The notes under the pieces are model-generated. The model was given only the letters and a program-made list of their open reading frames with translations, had not been told where the DNA came from and searched no databases. A DNA stretch of 9,102 nt from Allobrachymonas sp. (lineage in GTDB: Bacteria; Pseudomonadota; Gammaproteobacteria; Burkholderiales; Burkholderiaceae_C), in contig JAGPIR010000038.1 of the NCBI GenBank assembly GCA_018054915.1, forward strand, positions 1 through 9,102. The letters run 5' to 3'. The position numbers were made by a program, and so were the translations under genes. This document shows positions 1-9,102 of this stretch, piece after piece (position 1 is the stretch's first letter; each line of letters begins with the position of its first letter).

Positions 1-802
1 TGCGTGTTTCCAGCATCGCATTGCGCAGGAGCAGCAAACCGTCCGTGGGCATGGTGGCGTGGTAGGCATGCTGGCCTTTGACGTAGCCTTCGGCAATCAT
101 CAGCCATTTTTTGAGGTCGCAGGCAAAACTGCTGCTGGTGGTGGCGTCCATGGCGTTGCGGGCGCGTTCGCTCAGGCATACCATGGCGGCGCAAGGCGTG
201 CTGCTCCAGCCTTTTTGCGGAGCGCTGATGAGGACGTCCACATCGCAATCACGCATGCGCACCCACATGGCGCCGCTGGCGATGCAGTCCAGCACGAACA
301 GTGCCCCCACATCATGCGCGGCGGCGGCAACCTGTTTCAGATAGGCGTCGGGCAGCACAATGCCACTGGCTGTTTCCACATGCGGCGCAAACACCAGTGC
401 GGGTTTTTCGCGGCGGATGGTTTCGACCACTTCGTCGATGGGGGCAGGCCCCCAGGGCGCCTGGGCATCAGCGCTGGTGGGACGGGCCTTGCAGACAATG
501 ATCTGACTGGCGATGCAGCCGGTTTCGAAAATCTGGCTCCAGCGGTAGCTGAAAAATCCGTTGCGCAGGATCAGCACTTTTTGGTCTTGTCCGAATTGGC
601 GTGCCACCGCTTCCATGCCGTAGGTGCCGCCGCCGGGAACGATGGCCGATGTGTGGGCTTCATACACCTCGCCCAGCATGCCCAGAATGTCCTGCATGGC
701 GGTGATGAATTTTTTCGACATGTGGTTGAGGGAACGGTCGGTATAAACCACCGAAAATTCGAGCAAACCATCAGGATCGACATCGGGCAACAAGCCGGGC
801 AT
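1..802 (-). CDS. Class-V PLP-dependent aminotransferase, alanine-glyoxylate aminotransferase-like (3' end outside window)
   Basis: This is the N-terminal part (267 whole codons) of a fold-type I, class-V aminotransferase related to alanine/serine-glyoxylate aminotransferases, cytosolic enzymes that move an amino group between an amino acid and an oxo-acid such as glyoxylate or pyruvate. Seen in the translation: a small-domain start (LLPDVDPDGLLEFSVVYTDR), a Gly-rich PLP-phosphate loop near residues 56-66 (VPGGGTYGMEA), the cofactor-ring Asp172 in LDCIAS, and the probable Schiff-base Lys197 in SAPQKGWSSTP. Family members are usually about 370-400 residues, so roughly the last 110 lie beyond position 1. 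The ATG at 802-800 is chosen because AAAGGAG (810-816) precedes it by 7 bases. It diverges from gshA across a 482-bp gap. Family assignment is firm; the exact substrate is not, and 2-aminoethylphosphonate or serine transaminase activity cannot be excluded. A long plus-strand ORF over the same bases is its shadow. Confidence 0.9.
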   Translation of the reverse strand, partial: MPGLLPDVDPDGLLEFSVVYTDRSLNHMSKKFITAMQDILGMLGEVYEAHTSAIVPGGGTYGMEAVARQFGQDQKVLILRNGFFSYRWSQIFETGCIASQIIVCKARPTSADAQAPWGPAPIDEVVETIRREKPALVFAPHVETASGIVLPDAYLKQVAAAAHDVGALFVLDCIASGAMWVRMRDCDVDVLISAPQKGWSSTPCAAMVCLSERARNAMDATTSSSFACDLKKWLMIAEGYVKGQHAYHATMPTDGLLLLRNAMLETR

Positions 803-809
803 GGGGAAA

Positions 810-816
810 CTCCTTT
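810..816 (-). promoter_or_regulatory. Shine-Dalgarno for the aminotransferase gene
   Basis: AAAGGAG on the minus strand lies 7 bases before the ATG at 802-800. It decides the start, because the frame and neighbouring frames remain open further upstream. Confidence 0.7.
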
Positions 817-886
817 GGGGATGAGAGAACGGGAAACGATCATTCGATCGGCGCATGACCAATCGGATGCTTCGCCTATGGTAAGT

Positions 887-1101
887 CTTTTTCCGGGCGT
901 TGACGGTGCGCGTGCGCCATCCATGAAACGACCCGATGGTTGGGCCGATAAGTGCCAGACAGTGTTTTATAAAACCTGTTTGTGCGGGTGCTGTTTCTGC
1001 CCGACATTTTGAAGGGGCATGTGTTTTACAAGAGAATCGCCATCAAGTTCCGGGAAAACCGCACGCAGGGGGCAGTTTGCGAATGGAGCGCCCGGAAAAA
1101 G
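887..1101. repeat. Distant 13-bp perfect inverted repeat
   Basis: CTTTTTCCGGGCG at 887-899 and CGCCCGGAAAAAG at 1089-1101 are exact reverse complements, 189 bases apart, and both lie inside the non-coding gap. The span reported is the pair plus the interval. The repeats could be two copies of one protein-binding site in opposite orientation, or the ends of a decayed small element. No transposase, target-site duplication or terminator-like U-tract accompanies them. Confidence 0.4.
959..979. promoter_or_regulatory. Operator-like interrupted inverted repeat
   Basis: The arms ACAG-T-GTTTTA and TAAAACCTGT are complementary apart from one unpaired T at 963. The inner 12 bases (964-975, GTTTTATAAAAC) are a perfect palindrome. 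It is an AT-rich island in a GC-rich gap between two divergent genes, which suits a binding site for a dimeric regulator, or a promoter -10 element since TATAAA is read on the plus strand and TTATAA on both. No regulator gene lies in the window, and I do not recognise the site as belonging to a named regulator family. It could also be chance. Confidence 0.3.
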
Positions 1102-1284
1102 CGGAGCGGGGCGATTTGCCGTGGAGAATGGCGCTCTGTCATTCAGGATGATAAGGGGCGTCGTTCGCTAGATGGATTTGTGTGCCGGAAACAATACGCG
1201 CAGGCCGCCGGGTGACGCCGATATGCATGATGACGCCCGTCAACGCTGGATTGAAGGCCGATTTCTACAGGAAAGTTATTAATA

Positions 1285-2835
1285 ATGAAAAATATTGCCA
1301 TGCGTCATTCCGATTCCGGGCTGGTCTGCGCCCTGCAAGCCCTGACGGCAGAGCAGCTGGCAGGTATGCGCCGCGGCCTGGAAAAGGAAAGCCTGCGCGT
1401 GCGTCCGGATAGCGCGCTGGCGTTAACGCCGCATCCTGCGGCGCTGGGGTCGCCACTGACGCACCCACACATCACTACGGATTTCAGCGAATCGCAGCTT
1501 GAATTGGTGACCGGTGTGCATGCCGGAGTCAACACCTGCCTGGACGAGCTGACCCTGATCCACCAGGCCGTTTACCGCGAACTGGCGGCATTGGGCGACG
1601 AGATGCTGTGGGTGTCGAGCATGCCGTGCAGGCTGCCAACCGATGAGACCATCCCCATCGGCATGTACGGCACGTCCAACATCGGACGCGCCAAAAGCGT
1701 GTATCGCATGGGCTTGGGCCACCGGTATGGACGGCGCATGCAGACCATTTCGGGCATCCACTACAACTGGTCCTTTCCTGGGCTGTCAAGCGAGCAGTAT
1801 TTCGGTTTGATCCGCAATTTCCGGCGCCACGCCTTCTTGTTGCTGTATTTGTTTGGGGCTTCGCCCGTGGTGTGCGGCTGTTTTGTAGAGGGGCGTTCGC
1901 ATGGATTGCAGCCACTGGGCGCAGGAGCCATGTATTTGCCGCATGCCACGTCCTTGCGCATGGGAAGGCTGGGCTATCAAAGCGATGCCCAGGCGTCGCT
2001 GGCCGTGAGCTACAACAGCCTGGATGGGTATGCCGCCTCGCTGCATGAAGCCCTGACGGTTCCCTATCCGCCGTATGAGGCGATTGGCATTCGCAATCCA
2101 GGGGGCGATTACAACCAGCTTTCCACCGCTTTGCTGCAGATTGAAAACGAGTTCTACGGCACCATCCGTCCCAAACGTGTGATCCGGCGTGGCGAACGTC
2201 CCCTGCATGCCCTGCGCGAGCGTGGGGTGGAGTATGTCGAGGTGCGGTTGATGGATCTGGACCCGTTTGTCGATGTCGGTATCGACGAAGGGACTATGCG
2301 TTTTCTGGATGTTTTCCTGCTGCATGCGCTATTGATCCCCAGTCCGCCAGATACACCCGCCGAAATCGCGGCCCTGGGCCACAATCAGCATCTTGCGGCC
2401 AGCCGGGGCCGGGAGCCCGGGCTGGAGTTGGAACGGGACGGTAAGCCGGTGCTGCTTGCACAATGGGCGCAAGAAATACTGGATGGCCTGGAACAGGTGG
2501 CGGCGCGGATGGATGCGCTTGGCACCGGGCAGGAATACACCGCTGCCGTGGCCCTGGGTCGCAGTCGTATGCAACAACCCGATTTGCTGCCTTCCGCGCG
2601 TGTTCTGCAAGGCATGCATGCGCAGGGCGATTGCTTCATCGATTTTGTCCGGTTGCGTTCGCAACAGGCCCGGCAGGCCATTCTGGACCGGCCGTTTACT
2701 GAGGCCCAACAGGAGCATTTCCGGCAGCTTGCACAGGCATCATGCGCTGGACAGCGTCAGATTGAAGCGGGCGACACCATGCCCTTTGAAACCTTCCGGC
2801 AGCATTACGTTTCGGCCGACCGGTTGTCCCCCTGA
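1285..2835 (+). CDS. gshA: Glutamate-cysteine ligase (gamma-glutamylcysteine synthetase)
   Basis: The product joins L-glutamate and L-cysteine using ATP to give gamma-glutamylcysteine, the first and rate-limiting step of glutathione synthesis (EC 6.3.2.2), in the cytosol. The 516-residue product matches the length of the E. coli-type enzyme (518). Conserved blocks in order: GLEKESLRV (32-40, metal/substrate Glu33 and Glu35), ITTDFSESQLELVTG (63-77), SMPC (112-115), YGTSNIGRAKSVYR (128-141), RYGRRMQTISGIHYNWSFP (147-165), TSLRMGRLGYQ (222-232) and YVEVRLMDLDPF (317-328). None of these blocks is broken. The ATG at 1285 has AGGAAAG at 1269-1275, 9 bases upstream; the in-frame ATG at 1300 has no such site. 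The gene is alone on its strand here: it diverges from the aminotransferase and converges on phaG. gshB is not in the window. Glutathione feedback inhibition is known for the family but is not visible in sequence. Confidence 0.97.
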   Translation: MKNIAMRHSDSGLVCALQALTAEQLAGMRRGLEKESLRVRPDSALALTPHPAALGSPLTHPHITTDFSESQLELVTGVHAGVNTCLDELTLIHQAVYRELAALGDEMLWVSSMPCRLPTDETIPIGMYGTSNIGRAKSVYRMGLGHRYGRRMQTISGIHYNWSFPGLSSEQYFGLIRNFRRHAFLLLYLFGASPVVCGCFVEGRSHGLQPLGAGAMYLPHATSLRMGRLGYQSDAQASLAVSYNSLDGYAASLHEALTVPYPPYEAIGIRNPGGDYNQLSTALLQIENEFYGTIRPKRVIRRGERPLHALRERGVEYVEVRLMDLDPFVDVGIDEGTMRFLDVFLLHALLIPSPPDTPAEIAALGHNQHLAASRGREPGLELERDGKPVLLAQWAQEILDGLEQVAARMDALGTGQEYTAAVALGRSRMQQPDLLPSARVLQGMHAQGDCFIDFVRLRSQQARQAILDRPFTEAQQEHFRQLAQASCAGQRQIEAGDTMPFETFRQHYVSADRLSP

Positions 2836-2850
2836 CCCGCGTGTGCCAAG

Positions 2851-2873
2851 CGCTGGTGGTGCGACCTTCAGCG
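2851..2873. terminator. Weak hairpin at the gshA/phaG convergent junction
   Basis: CGCTG (2851-2855) can pair with CAGCG (2869-2873), and GGT (2858-2860) with ACC (2864-2866), around a GCG loop with one G-T wobble and one mismatch between. It sits in the 32-bp gap between the two convergent stop codons and runs 6 bases into the phaG end. There is no T-run on either side, so it is not a canonical intrinsic terminator. It may be a weak bidirectional stop, or nothing. Confidence 0.2.
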
Positions 2874-3239
2874 GTGGTGCTTGTCGTTGCGGTTTGGTAG
2901 CAGCGGTGCGGGCATGGCCGGATCGTTTTGTTGACGTCTTCGGAACAGGGCGGTGCGCGCCAGCAGGATGCTGGTAATCGGCACCGTAATGGAGAGCAGG
3001 ATGATGCTGAGCCAGGAGCTGGGCGCCAGGCGGCCGTACGTTGCTGAAAAATAGATGATGGTTGCCAGCGCAACGCACCACGACGCGCCTGTTGCCACCA
3101 GTGCTGGAGGGTGCATGCGCAGGAAAAAATGGCGCAAGCGCGCAAGCCCCCACCCGGCAGTCAGCGCCAACAGGCCGCTGGTTACTAGCAAGGCCGATAC
3201 GATCCATTGCGCCCATTGTGGCGTCGCTGGCGCGTTCAT
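2868..3239 (-). CDS. phaG: Monovalent cation/H+ antiporter subunit G (MrpG/MnhG/PhaG)
   Basis: This is the last gene of the antiporter operon, a 123-residue small inner-membrane subunit of the multi-subunit Mrp/Pha complex. Three hydrophobic segments are visible at about residues 12-33, 47-66 and 76-95. The family signature lies between the first two: GLARLRHFFLRMHPPALVATGASW (31-54), corresponding to the G-L-L-R-x-x-x-F-x-x-R-x-H-x-P-t region of MrpG proteins. The C-terminus (about 97-123) is hydrophilic and rich in Arg, Asn and His, longer than the hydrophobic core needs. The ATG at 3239-3237 overlaps the phaF stop by four bases (ATGA), with GAGG 7 bases upstream. MrpG has no assigned catalytic role; in studied systems it is needed for full complex activity. 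Identification rests on the motif and on its place after phaF. Confidence 0.92.
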   Translation of the reverse strand: MNAPATPQWAQWIVSALLVTSGLLALTAGWGLARLRHFFLRMHPPALVATGASWCVALATIIYFSATYGRLAPSSWLSIILLSITVPITSILLARTALFRRRQQNDPAMPAPLLPNRNDKHHR

Positions 3240-3526
3240 TCGATGACCTCGCCGCGCAGCAGGAATTTGGCCAAGGCCGAAGAACTGACAAAACCCGTGA
3301 GGGCGATGATCAATGCAGCTTCAAAATACATATCGCTTCCATTGCGAATGCCCAGAACCAGCGTGACGAGCATGCCCAGTAAATAGAGGAAATCGAGAGC
3401 CAGTACGCGGTCTTGTGCCGCAGGCCCGCGCACCAGCCGCCAAAGGGCAGGCAGGGCTGCCACGCTAAAGCTGACCAGCGCGAAGGTCAGCGCCGTGTGC
3501 ATCCATATACTGATTGCAGGAGTCAT
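3236..3526 (-). CDS. phaF: Monovalent cation/H+ antiporter subunit F (MrpF/MnhF/PhaF)
   Basis: A 96-residue membrane subunit with three hydrophobic segments (about 8-28, 45-60, 68-90). The diagnostic stretch is VRGPAAQDRVLALDFL (32-47): the G-P-x-x-x-D-R-v-x-a-l-D block of MrpF, with acidic residues Asp39 and Asp45 present. These lie at the membrane entrance, and in studied Mrp complexes the equivalent Asp of MrpF matters for ion exchange (family knowledge, not tested here). Length is normal for the family (about 90-97). The gene overlaps phaE at its start (ATGA, 3523-3526) and phaG at its end (ATGA, 3236-3239), so translation is probably coupled on both sides. Its own Shine-Dalgarno is only fair: GGAG about 11 bases before the ATG. 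Confidence 0.94.
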   Translation of the reverse strand: MTPAISIWMHTALTFALVSFSVAALPALWRLVRGPAAQDRVLALDFLYLLGMLVTLVLGIRNGSDMYFEAALIIALTGFVSSSALAKFLLRGEVIE

Positions 3527-4011
3527 TGACGGTAAATCTCCAACAAGGGGGCTTCATAACGGGCTTTGTAGCTGGCGATGAAGGCTGTTTCGTCTTCGAT
3601 GTTCCATACATGCAGCAGCACGGCGCTGCTGTCACACGCCAACTCGCACCAGACGGTTCCAGGAACAATGGTGGTGATAACGGCCAGTGCCGCCAAGGCG
3701 CTGGGGTCGCGCAACTCCAGGGGAATGGTCACGAAGGCTACGCGTGGCGTGCGCTGCCGCAATATGCTCAATGCCACATGGATGTTGGATGCGAGTACGT
3801 CATGGCCAACAATCAGGATCAGCCGCAGCATCCGCATCGGGTAGCGCATTCGCGGGCGTTGCGGCCGCAGTCCGGCAAACAAAAGTGGCAGCAGCCAGCC
3901 GAGAAAGGCCGCCAGCGCGACATGGCCGATGAACAGTGATTCGTTGAGCATCAACCACATGCCCGCCAGGCTGGCAGACAGTAGCGGCGCGGGGAACAGC
4001 CTGCGTATCAC
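3523..4011 (-). CDS. phaE: Monovalent cation/H+ antiporter subunit E (MrpE/MnhE/PhaE), GTG start
   Basis: A 162-residue subunit E of the antiporter. Two hydrophobic segments sit near the N-terminus (about 8-24 and 28-48), followed by a third (about 61-82) and a soluble C-terminal domain. The conserved MrpE core is IPLELRDPSALAALAVITTIVPGTVWCEL (96-124), followed by VLLHVWNIEDE (131-141), the 'TPGT ... VH' region of the family. The open frame runs further upstream, to an apparent start at 4191, but the extra 60 residues are Arg/Pro-rich, unlike MrpE, and lie inside phaD. The GTG at 4011-4009 gives the usual family length (about 155-165), overlaps the phaD stop as GTGA and has GGGAG (4019-4023) 7 bases upstream. 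MrpE is thought to help assembly or stability of the complex rather than form the ion path. Confidence 0.93.
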   Translation of the reverse strand: MIRRLFPAPLLSASLAGMWLMLNESLFIGHVALAAFLGWLLPLLFAGLRPQRPRMRYPMRMLRLILIVGHDVLASNIHVALSILRQRTPRVAFVTIPLELRDPSALAALAVITTIVPGTVWCELACDSSAVLLHVWNIEDETAFIASYKARYEAPLLEIYRQ

Positions 4012-5735
4012 GGAGAGACTCCCGATGCCGCAGGGCGTGGGGTGGATGCGGGGGGCGGGCTGGAGGTTGGCCCTGGTTTTACTGAAGCGGCCATGACGGC
4101 TTCGATATATGCATGTGGCGAATGAAGATGGAATGCCGTGGTCTCGGTGTAGCGCAAGACTGCCCCGGCGCGCACTGCCAACAGGAGACATAACCCTAGC
4201 AGCATGGCGATGGGCGCGATCTCGATGCGTTTCAGATGCGGCGCGGGGCGACCGCGGGGCGACCAGAAGAAACGGATGCCCGCCCGTGTGTACGCGATGG
4301 TGGCCGTCAGGCCGGAAAAAATGAAAAGCGCCAGAACAATCCAGGTTTCCGCACCTGGCGATTCACTGTAAATGCCCAGGCCGTTGGAATTGAGCAGCGC
4401 AGTCATCATGGTGACTTTGCCGACAAAACCTGACAATGGAGGCAGACCTGCCACAAGGAGTGCGCACAGGATGAAGGCGACACCCAATACGGCTAGGGCA
4501 GCCGGTATGGGCTGACCAAACAGGGGGCGTTCGTTGTCATCCAGGTTGGTTTCCGGGTTGGTAGTAGGCGGGTTGGGGGAAAACGGCAGCAAGGCCGCGC
4601 CAAACCGGATGGTGGGCACTTTTTCTTCCTCCTGACGCGAGCGGGCAATCAGATCGGTCACAAGGAAAAGGGCGCACAAGGCCAAGGTGGAGCTTGCCAG
4701 ATAGTACAGCGCGCCAGCCGTGAGACGCGCCTGGCCAAAGCCGAAAACAGCCAGAAGCGTACCGGATGAGGCCAGAACCGAAAATCCGGCCAGCCGCCCC
4801 AGATTTTGGGAGGCCAGCATGCCGACGCTGGCAAGGCCAAGGGTCAAGATGCCACCCCAAACCAGCACCTGATGCCCAAAAAGCTCCGATCCGAGGGCAC
4901 TGGGCGGAAACAGGAGTGTCCATAGCCGCAGGATGGCGTAAAGCCCGACTTTTGTCATCACGGTGAACAGTGCGGCCACGGGAGGGCTGGCGGCAGAATA
5001 GGCCGCAGGCAGCCAGAAATTCAGCGGCCAGATGGCCGCCTTCGCCAGAAAGGCCATGGCAAGAAGGGCGGCACCGGCATGCAGCAGTCCGCGGTCACTT
5101 TGCGGGATCAGTGCAATTTTGCCGGCCATGTCGGCCATGTTGAGAGTGCCGGTGATGCCAAACAGCACGGCGGCGCCGAGGAGGAACATGGAAGACGCCA
5201 GCAAGTTGATGGCCACGTAATGCAGGGCGGCACGCACTCGGGGCCAGCCGGAACCATGCAACAGCAGGCCATAAGAGGCCGTGAGCATGATTTCAAAAAA
5301 CACGAACAGGTTGAAGAGGTCGGCGGTCAGGAAGGCGCCGTTGATCCCCATGAGCTGCAGCTGGAACAAGGGGTGAAAGTGCACGCCAGCACGGTCCCAG
5401 CCGGCATGTGAAAAAAGCAGGGCAGCCAATCCGACCACTGAGGCAACAAGCAGCATCATGGCGGCCAGCCGGTCAACGGCCAGCGCGATGCCAAACGGGA
5501 CGCGCCAGTTTCCGGGAAGGTATACGCCTACGGCGATGCTTGCGTCGTGATTCCTGGTCCAGATTACCAGCAGCGCTGCGGCGGCCAGGCCGAACAGGCA
5601 CGACACCATGCCAAGCCATCCCCTGATGGCGATGGCGCGCTCGGGCAGCAGCAGCATGACGGCTGCTGTGAGCAGGGGCGTCAATACAGGAGCAAGCAGC
5701 AAATGCGGCATCAGGGTGTCGGTCCACGCATTCAC
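4008..5735 (-). CDS. phaD: Monovalent cation/H+ antiporter subunit D (MrpD/MnhD/PhaD), GTG start
   Basis: A NuoM/NuoN-like polytopic membrane protein (575 residues, about 14 helices) that forms one of the proton-translocating half-channels of the complex. Key residues are in place: Glu148 in NLFVFFEIMLTASYG on TM5, Lys232 in AFLAKAAIWPLNFWLP on TM7, Lys262 in FTVMTKVGLYAILR on TM8, and Lys440 in PPLSGFVGK on TM12. Family members are typically around 500-560 residues. The excess sits in a 46-residue hydrophilic loop (364-409, with PNPPTTNPETNLDDNE) and a Pro/Ser/Ala-rich tail (about 551-575). The start is GTG at 5735-5733, overlapping the phaC stop as GTGA, with AGGAG (5744-5748) 8 bases upstream; the ATG two bases on is out of frame. 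The complex exchanges Na+ or K+ for H+; which cation cannot be told from sequence. Confidence 0.96.
   Translation of the reverse strand: MNAWTDTLMPHLLLAPVLTPLLTAAVMLLLPERAIAIRGWLGMVSCLFGLAAAALLVIWTRNHDASIAVGVYLPGNWRVPFGIALAVDRLAAMMLLVASVVGLAALLFSHAGWDRAGVHFHPLFQLQLMGINGAFLTADLFNLFVFFEIMLTASYGLLLHGSGWPRVRAALHYVAINLLASSMFLLGAAVLFGITGTLNMADMAGKIALIPQSDRGLLHAGAALLAMAFLAKAAIWPLNFWLPAAYSAASPPVAALFTVMTKVGLYAILRLWTLLFPPSALGSELFGHQVLVWGGILTLGLASVGMLASQNLGRLAGFSVLASSGTLLAVFGFGQARLTAGALYYLASSTLALCALFLVTDLIARSRQEEEKVPTIRFGAALLPFSPNPPTTNPETNLDDNERPLFGQPIPAALAVLGVAFILCALLVAGLPPLSGFVGKVTMMTALLNSNGLGIYSESPGAETWIVLALFIFSGLTATIAYTRAGIRFFWSPRGRPAPHLKRIEIAPIAMLLGLCLLLAVRAGAVLRYTETTAFHLHSPHAYIEAVMAASVKPGPTSSPPPASTPRPAASGVSP
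4019..4023 (-). promoter_or_regulatory. Shine-Dalgarno that fixes the phaE GTG start
   Basis: GGGAG on the minus strand lies 7 bases before the GTG at 4011-4009, inside the last codons of phaD. It supports the 162-residue PhaE over a 222-residue reading that would start at 4191. Confidence 0.7.
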
Positions 5736-6075
5736 TGTTCGCTCTCCTGGCCATCGACATGGTCGGTATCGGACAAGCCACGCGCGGCGAGCAGCAACAC
5801 CAGAAACAGGGCCGTGGTGGCAAAGCCGATGACGATGGCAGTCAGTACCAGAGCCTGCGGCATGGGGTCGGCATAGTGTTCCAACGTGGGCAGCAGCCAG
5901 CGCAACAGCACCGGCTCGCGCGCGATGTTGAGGCTGCCCGATACGAAAATGAACAGGTTCACGGCATACGACAACAGCGCAAGGCCGATGATTACCTGAA
6001 AAGTGCGTGGCCGCAGAATAAGCCAGGTTCCCGAGGCGGCCAGTATGCCAATAGCCATGGCCATGATCATTTCCA

Positions 6076-6076
<1 letters not shown>
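5732..6076 (-). CDS. phaC: Monovalent cation/H+ antiporter subunit C (MrpC/MnhC/PhaC)
   Basis: A 114-residue NuoK-like membrane subunit with three hydrophobic helices (about 3-21, 26-47, 74-98). The hallmark DPMPQALVLTAIVIGFATTAL (70-90) is the most recognisable block of MrpC; TFQVIIGLALLSYAVNLFIF (25-44) is the conserved helix 2. Length fits the family (about 112-125). The ATG at 6076-6074 shares one base with the phaAB stop (TGATG) and has a strong GAGGAG at 6085-6090, 8 bases upstream. Its stop overlaps the phaD GTG by four bases. The C-terminal 15 residues are acidic and hydrophilic. By homology to NuoK it lies between the A/B and D modules in the assembled complex (family knowledge). Confidence 0.96.
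5742..5748 (-). promoter_or_regulatory. Shine-Dalgarno for the phaD GTG start
   Basis: AGGAGAG on the minus strand ends 6 bases before the GTG at 5735-5733 and lies within the end of phaC. The neighbouring ATG is in another frame, so the GTG is the only sensible phaD start. Confidence 0.7.
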
Positions 6077-9033
<2,957 letters not shown>

Positions 9034-9102
9034 GCGTGCGTTGAGGAAGGGAGACGGGACTGTGGCGGCCAACCACAGACGAAAACTGCATGCCGACAGA
9101 CC

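Larger units (their letters stand above)
803..1284. other. Intergenic region between divergent aminotransferase and gshA genes
   Basis: These 482 bases separate two divergent start codons. The short plus-strand ORFs here (936-1151 and 982-1215) have no recognisable product and no convincing ribosome binding site, so I do not call them. I found no -35/-10 pair close enough to consensus to name a promoter on either strand. What can be seen is an interrupted AT-rich inverted repeat at 959-979, a 13-bp perfect inverted repeat with arms at 887-899 and 1089-1101, and a small one (CGATC, 4-base loop, GATCG) at 837-850, about 35 bp upstream of the aminotransferase start. Promoters for both genes presumably lie here by position; that is inference. 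Confidence 0.75.

Noticed and set aside
59..1012. 317-codon plus-strand ORF
   Set aside because: It runs antisense over the aminotransferase and into the gap. The minus-strand frame has clear family motifs and a ribosome binding site; this one has a Gly/His/Ala-rich composition typical of GC-rich shadows.
936..1151. 71-codon plus-strand ORF in the intergenic gap
   Set aside because: It overlaps the inverted repeat and another ORF, has no ribosome binding site and an unremarkable composition.
982..1215. 77-codon plus-strand ORF in the intergenic gap
   Set aside because: GTG start without a Shine-Dalgarno, and no resemblance to any family I know.
1251..1282. TTGAAG and TATTAA as a possible gshA promoter
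   Set aside because: The spacing is too long (20 bases) and the -10 would lie on the start codon, which conflicts with the good Shine-Dalgarno at 1269-1275.
1786..2325. 179-codon minus-strand ORF inside gshA
   Set aside because: Antisense to the conserved catalytic blocks of glutamate-cysteine ligase; no family resemblance.
9058..9091. Possible start of a different frame at the ATG near 9091 on the minus strand
   Set aside because: Its reading does not match the antiporter N-terminus, and it runs out of frame with phaAB. It is too close to the window edge to judge as a leader peptide.

Overview
The window reads as an ordinary chromosomal segment of a GC-rich betaproteobacterium. The Alcaligenaceae or another Burkholderiales family is my best guess, from remembered protein similarity and operon layout only; there is no rRNA or other taxonomic marker. 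Coding density is high. I see no tRNA or rRNA gene, insertion sequence, phage gene, CRISPR array or attachment site.

Layout. (1) Positions 1-802, minus strand: the N-terminal 267 codons of a class-V PLP-dependent aminotransferase (alanine-glyoxylate aminotransferase-like), cut by the left edge. (2) Positions 803-1284: a 482-bp gap between divergent genes with no credible ORF. It holds an interrupted AT-rich inverted repeat and a distant 13-bp perfect inverted repeat, so it is the most likely place for regulation. (3) Positions 1285-2835, plus strand: a complete gshA (glutamate-cysteine ligase, the committed step of glutathione synthesis). (4) Positions 2868 to about 9033, minus strand: a complete seven-subunit monovalent cation/proton antiporter operon of the Mrp/Mnh/Pha type. 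It has the group-2 arrangement in which subunits A and B are one polypeptide: phaAB-C-D-E-F-G, transcribed leftwards. gshA and phaG converge with only 32 bp between their stop codons.

The six pha cistrons are packed to the limit. AB/C share one base (TGATG), and C/D, D/E, E/F and F/G each overlap by four bases (GTGA or ATGA). phaD and phaE both start with GTG behind clear Shine-Dalgarno sequences. The products assemble into one membrane complex: PhaAB and PhaD carry the NuoL/M/N-like proton channels, PhaC is NuoK-like, and PhaE, PhaF and PhaG are small membrane subunits. Such complexes exchange cytoplasmic Na+ or K+ for external H+ and support pH and salt homeostasis. The transported ion cannot be read from the sequence.

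I found no evidence of a previously undescribed system. The points most worth a second look are the inverted repeats in the gshA/aminotransferase gap, the unresolved 5' end of phaAB at the window edge, an in-frame 15-bp tandem duplication inside phaAB, and an apparently long hydrophilic loop plus Pro/Ser/Ala tail in PhaD.
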